Origin: CBDANW01 sp965197825
GTDB taxonomy: Bacteria > Acidobacteriota > Vicinamibacteria > Marinacidobacterales > DATDRI01
DNA: 64,000 nt
Direction of reading: 5' to 3'
Assembly (NCBI GenBank): GCA_965197825.1
Contig: CBDANW010000002.1
Span: 1,364,001 to 1,428,000, forward strand
This document shows positions 61,167 through 64,000 of the stretch, one piece after another; position 1 is the stretch's first letter; every line of letters starts with the position of its first letter. The position numbers and the translations under genes are program-made. The notes beneath the pieces were generated by a model. It did not search any database and had not been told where the DNA came from. It saw nothing but the letters and a program-made list of their open reading frames with translations.

Positions 61167-61919
61167 TCACTTATTCCGAAGGATAGTATCAACGCTGTTA
61201 ACTGTGTCAGCAGCTAGAGACACAGCACGAGAGCGGAGCCTGACTGCTCGCTGTGTGTCACGATCAATCTGACGCACCAGATCGCGCTGTTCGTCCGTTG
61301 CTGGTAGAGGAACCAACACGCTCTTAACTTGATCCTCCGTTAACTCATCTACTACAGCCCCGTAAATCCGCGCGGTCAGTTGAACGTGCCCGATCGGAGA
61401 TGCCAGGAACGCATAGAGGTAACCAGATAGGCAAGCGCTTTCGTCTGGAACGATGCGTAGGATGCGCTGGGATGCTGCCCAACCGTCCCACTCGCTAGGA
61501 CAAATCGTGACACGACCGACCGTCCCAGAACACGTTACCAACAACCAGCCAGCCCTGATGATCCACCGCTCCAGCCGCTTGTGTGCTGTTCGAGATAGAT
61601 ACTTAACGTCTGCCGGTTGGAAATGAACGATGTGGCTACCCTGAAGGAACGGGACCCCGTACTCTGATTCCACATAGATCCGTTTGAAGCGCGGAGGAAT
61701 AAACACTCTGGACGTTAGCTCGCCGAGCGGGGCCAGCGACAAGCCCGAACGCTTGAGCGTGTCTAGCGCTCGTGCAACCGCTGGATTGAAGTAACCGGCG
61801 TCGAGTCGTCGCGTCTCAGTTTGAGCCAATACATTTGACGAAACCGCGAAGTGCTCAACACTCCGTTGTTGGGCCTGTTGCGATGACGCTACAGGAGTAC
61901 GCGGTCTACGTTGCGCCAT
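61167..61919 (-). CDS. Type I restriction specificity (HsdS-like) protein, single TRD
   Basis: 250 residues from ATG at 61919. One target-recognition domain is visible: LSLAPLGELTSRVFIPPRFKRIYVESEYGVPFLQGSHI, WLLVTCSGTVGRVTICP, SQRILRIVPDE, SGYLYAFLASPIGHVQL, then VPLPATDEQRDLVRQIDRDTQRAVRLRSRAVSLA as the helical spacer. Classical HsdS has two such domains in about 400 residues, so this is a half-size form that would dimerise, or a shortened one. The start overlaps the end of the methylase fragment. Confidence 0.75.
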   Translation of the reverse strand: MAQRRPRTPVASSQQAQQRSVEHFAVSSNVLAQTETRRLDAGYFNPAVARALDTLKRSGLSLAPLGELTSRVFIPPRFKRIYVESEYGVPFLQGSHIVHFQPADVKYLSRTAHKRLERWIIRAGWLLVTCSGTVGRVTICPSEWDGWAASQRILRIVPDESACLSGYLYAFLASPIGHVQLTARIYGAVVDELTEDQVKSVLVPLPATDEQRDLVRQIDRDTQRAVRLRSRAVSLAADTVNSVDTILRNK

Positions 61920-62081
61920 AGCCCATCTCAAGCCGCCACTCATCGAACGCATCGGCGACCAGCGGTAGTTCATCGTCTACTATAGGAGCTTGATTCTCGT
62001 CGAGAACATCGAAGCCTTCTGGATTTCTGTAGTAGATCGGACTACCCCTTTTGTCTCGTCCGGCCGTGCGCGGGAGCGACA
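61906..62081 (-). pseudogene. 3' end of N6-adenine DNA methylase (HsdM-like), cut by IS3
   Basis: About 58 codons: RTAGRDKRGSPIYYRNPEGFDVLD, then IVDDELPLVADAFDEWRLEMGYGAT and a TAG. The GRDKRG-x-PIY and DDELP-x-VADAF pattern is the usual C-terminus of type I methylase subunits. The catalytic part is missing, because the IS3 left end begins at 62082. The remaining locus cannot make an active methylase. Confidence 0.65.
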
Positions 62082-62146
62082 TGAACTGACCCTGCCCGGG
62101 TTTTGTGGACATCAACCGAGGCGCGACAATGCGCCTGGAGGCGTCC

Positions 62147-62443
62147 ATGGGAGAACGACGACGCAGGAAGTTCACGGGGGAGTTCAAGAAGGAAGCGGTC
62201 CGGCTGTTCAGGGAGGGCGAGCGCAGCATCGGCCAGGTCGCTAAGGAACTGGACCTGACGGAATCGGCCCTTCGAAACTGGGTGAAACAATACAAAGTTG
62301 ATCACGGTGAAGGTCCACGCGAGGCTCTGACGACGGCGGAACGTGATGAGCTCCGTTCGCTACGGCGTCGAGTGCGTACGTTGGAGCAAGAGCGAGAAAT
62401 ATTAAAAAAGGCGGCGGCCTTCTTCGCGAAGGAAAGCGAATGA
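62147..62443 (+). CDS. IS3 OrfA
   Basis: 98 residues from ATG at 62147 (GGAGG upstream; ATGs at 62105 and 62129 are alternatives). The helix-turn-helix FTGEFKKEAVRLFREGERSIGQVAKELDLTESALRNWVKQY is followed by a leucine zipper (ERDELRSLRRRVRTLEQEREILKKAAAFFAK), as in IS3 OrfA. A+T-rich AATATTAAAAAAG near 62399 is a likely slip site for the OrfAB fusion. Confidence 0.88.
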   Translation: MGERRRRKFTGEFKKEAVRLFREGERSIGQVAKELDLTESALRNWVKQYKVDHGEGPREALTTAERDELRSLRRRVRTLEQEREILKKAAAFFAKESE

Positions 62444-63209
62444 GATTCAAATTCATTCACGCGGAGCGGGCCAACTACCCGGTGCGGGTGATGTGCCGAG
62501 TTCTGAGGGTATCGACCAGCGGCTACTACGCTCAGATGAAGCGCGCGCCCAGCAAGCGACAGTGTGAGGATGGGAAGCTGAAGCTGCGCATCCAAGTGAT
62601 CCACGCCCATAGCCGTGGTACCTACGGCAGGGAGCGTGTACGTCGCCAGCTTGACGGGGAGAACGTCGAGGTAGGCAAGCAGCGAGTGGCACGGCTGATG
62701 CGTGAGATGGGCCTGCAGGGTCTGCCCAGCAAGCGTTTTCGCCGCACGACCGACAGCAAGCACGATCGCCCCATCGCACCCAACGTGCTCGGCCGGAACT
62801 TCGAAGCCGAACGACCGAACCAGTTCTGGGTGACGGACATAACCTACATCCGGACTTGGGAAGGCTGGCTCTACTTGGCGGTCATCCTCGATCTGTTCTC
62901 GCGTCGTGTCGTAGGCTGGGCGATGCAGCCCCACCTGCGCGCGGAGCTTGCTCTCGAGGCGCTTCACATGGCCTTGGGGCGCCGCCTGCCGGAAAGTGGC
63001 TTGGTGCATCATTCAGACCGTGGTACTCAATACGCGGCTGCGACCTACCAGGCCGTGCTCGATGAGTACGGCATCGTGTGCTCGATGAGCCGCAAGGGTG
63101 ATTGCTGGGACAACGCCGTGACCGAGAGCTTCTTAGGCACGCTCAAGACCGAGCTCCTCCACCGGTGTAGTTGGCCAACACGACGTATGGCCAAAGACGC
63201 GGTCGCGAG
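62440..63209 (+). pseudogene. IS3 OrfB transposase, C-terminally truncated
   Basis: DDE(35)E core complete: VTDITYIRTWEGWLYLAVILDLFSRRVVGW (first Asp), GLVHHSDRGTQYAA (second Asp), WDNAVTESFLGTLKTELLH (Glu). The usual C-terminal YIEVFYN-x-x-RRHS segment is missing because another IS3 begins at 63210. Translation would continue out of register into that element to 63381. Confidence 0.85.
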
Positions 63210-63259
63210 TGAACCGCCCCGAGTTTCCCGGAGACTCCAACTCTTGAGAGGATGGAGTC

Positions 63260-63580
63260 ATGACAAGACGAAGCAGGTATTCACCGGAGGTAAAAGAGCG
63301 CGCAGTGCGGATGGTTTTCGACCAGCAGGCTCAGCACGAATCTCAGTGGTCAGCGATCTCATCGATTGCGTCGAAGATTGACTGTACGCGGGAAACGCTA
63401 CGCACGTGGGTGCGGCGAGCAGAGCGTGATGCTGGGAAACGAGCGGGACTGACGACGGACGAGCGTCAGCGGCTGAAGGAGCTTGAGCGAGAGAACCGTG
63501 AGCTAAAGCGGGCGAACGAGATCCTTCTCAAGGCGTCGGCGTTTTTCGCCCAGGCGGAGCTCGACCGCCGACCGAGGTGA
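63260..63580 (+). CDS. IS3 OrfA, element 2
   Basis: 106 residues. RYSPEVKERAVRMVFDQQ, SAISSIASKIDCTRETLRTWVRRAE (helix-turn-helix) and the leucine zipper RLKELERENRELKRANEILLKASAFFAQAELDR are characteristic. GAGAGGATGG lies upstream of the ATG. Confidence 0.92.
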   Translation: MTRRSRYSPEVKERAVRMVFDQQAQHESQWSAISSIASKIDCTRETLRTWVRRAERDAGKRAGLTTDERQRLKELERENRELKRANEILLKASAFFAQAELDRRPR

Positions 63581-64000
63581 ATGTGTTGTTCGTGGACGCG
63601 AATCGTGAAAAATACGGGGTCGAGCCGATCTGCCGGATGCTCCCGATCGCCCCGTCGACCTATTACGAGCAGAAAGCGAGAGAGAAGGACCCAAGCCGCC
63701 AGCCAGCGAGAGCGAAGCGCGACGTCCAACTCCGCGGCGAGATTCGTCGTGTACGGCAAGAGAACTTTGACGTGTATGGCGTGCGCAAGGTCTGGCGTCA
63801 GCTGTGCCGTGAGGGCCGCGACGTGGCTCGATGCACGGTGGCCCGTCTGATGCGTGAAATGGGTCTCCAGGGGGCGGTCCGTGGACGTCGATTCAAGACG
63901 ACGAAGCCGGATTCGAGCGGCGCTCGCCCGATGGACCTCGTGGAGCGCGACTTCAACGCCACACGCCCGAACGAGTTCTGGGTTTCGGACCTGACCTACA
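63577..64000 (+). CDS. IS3 OrfB, element 2 (partial)
   Basis: Frame from GTG at 63577, overlapping the orfA stop by 4 bases, to the window edge; 141 codons seen. FVDANREKYGVEPICRMLPIAPSTYYEQKARE, NFDVYGVRKVWRQL and VARLMREMGLQG form the usual N-terminal part. The first catalytic Asp is reached in FWVSDLTY at the last bases. In vivo it is probably made as an OrfAB fusion by -1 frameshifting. Confidence 0.9.
   Translation, partial: MNVLFVDANREKYGVEPICRMLPIAPSTYYEQKAREKDPSRQPARAKRDVQLRGEIRRVRQENFDVYGVRKVWRQLCREGRDVARCTVARLMREMGLQGAVRGRRFKTTKPDSSGARPMDLVERDFNATRPNEFWVSDLTY

Larger units (their letters stand above)
62082..63209 (+). mobile_element. IS3-family element 1, 3' truncated
   Basis: Left end TGAACTGACCCTGCCCGGG at 62082, typical of IS3 elements. 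orfA and orfB follow with a 4-base overlap. The element is cut at about 63209 by the left end of a second IS3. Confidence 0.8.
63210..64000 (+). mobile_element. IS3-family element 2 (runs off right edge)
   Basis: Left end TGAACCGCCCCGAGTTTC at 63210, of a different IS3 subgroup from element 1. It carries orfA and the first part of orfB. Confidence 0.85.

Noticed and set aside
1..64000. CRISPR array
   Set aside because: No regularly spaced direct repeats with unique spacers were seen; the 10-bp periodic repeats at 21892 are MraZ boxes.
1..64000. tRNA or rRNA genes
   Set aside because: No cloverleaf with a GTTCGA-type T-loop and acceptor pairing, and no rRNA motifs, were recognised in the intergenic regions.

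Overview
The window looks like a chromosomal segment of a diderm, LPS-making bacterium with meso-diaminopimelate peptidoglycan. It carries a complete division and cell-wall (dcw) cluster, a MurE with the DNPR motif of the DAP-adding enzymes, an LpxC, and a BamA-like outer-membrane barrel fused to a peptidase. TolB-propeller Ser/Thr kinase fragments, the peptidase/propeller/barrel fusion, a Yip1 protein and a DUF1573 protein together resemble Acidobacteriota or a neighbouring phylum. That placement is an inference from gene types; no search was run.

Layout. 1-4420 is a graveyard: fragments of TolB-type kinases, an internally deleted IS66 element and a mutator-type IS with a nonsense codon. 4638-21820 (minus strand) is the dcw cluster in the order mraZ-rsmH-ftsL-ftsI-murE-murF-mraY-murD-ftsW-murG-murC-murB-ftsQ-ftsA-ftsZ, read from a sigma70-type promoter that overlaps three MraZ boxes. 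A 105-bp MITE sits between murE and murF. 22111-32678 carries a divergent YchF GTPase, two polyprenyl-phosphate-type glycosyltransferases, an AsmA-like protein, both subunits of an archaeal-type DNA topoisomerase VI, a broken GT-C-like membrane protein and a Yip1 protein. 32866-37386 is a nested stack: an IS630 element split by an IS256 copy, a hairpin-rich MITE, and a third MITE split by a second, intact copy of the same IS256.

37752-47419 is envelope and ribosome related. lpxC lies behind a near-consensus sigma54 -24/-12 element with two upstream dyads. On the minus strand rplU-rpmA-obgE-nadD-rsfS-(sigma54 activator)-(LapA/LapB-like TPR protein)-comF form one apparent operon. The activator has Gln in place of the Walker B Glu. 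Because LapB controls LpxC turnover in enterobacteria, lpxC, the LapB-like gene and the activator may form one LPS control circuit (inference).

47557-58230 holds the peptidase/beta-propeller/beta-barrel fusion, a lipoprotein, a TPR protein, a frameshifted dprA, topA with five zinc ribbons, trmFO and xerC. 58261-64000 is an accessory island: an IS66-truncated metallo-beta-lactamase-fold gene, a third IS256-type element, the remains of a type I restriction-modification locus and two nested IS3 elements running off the window end. No CRISPR array, tRNA or rRNA gene was seen.
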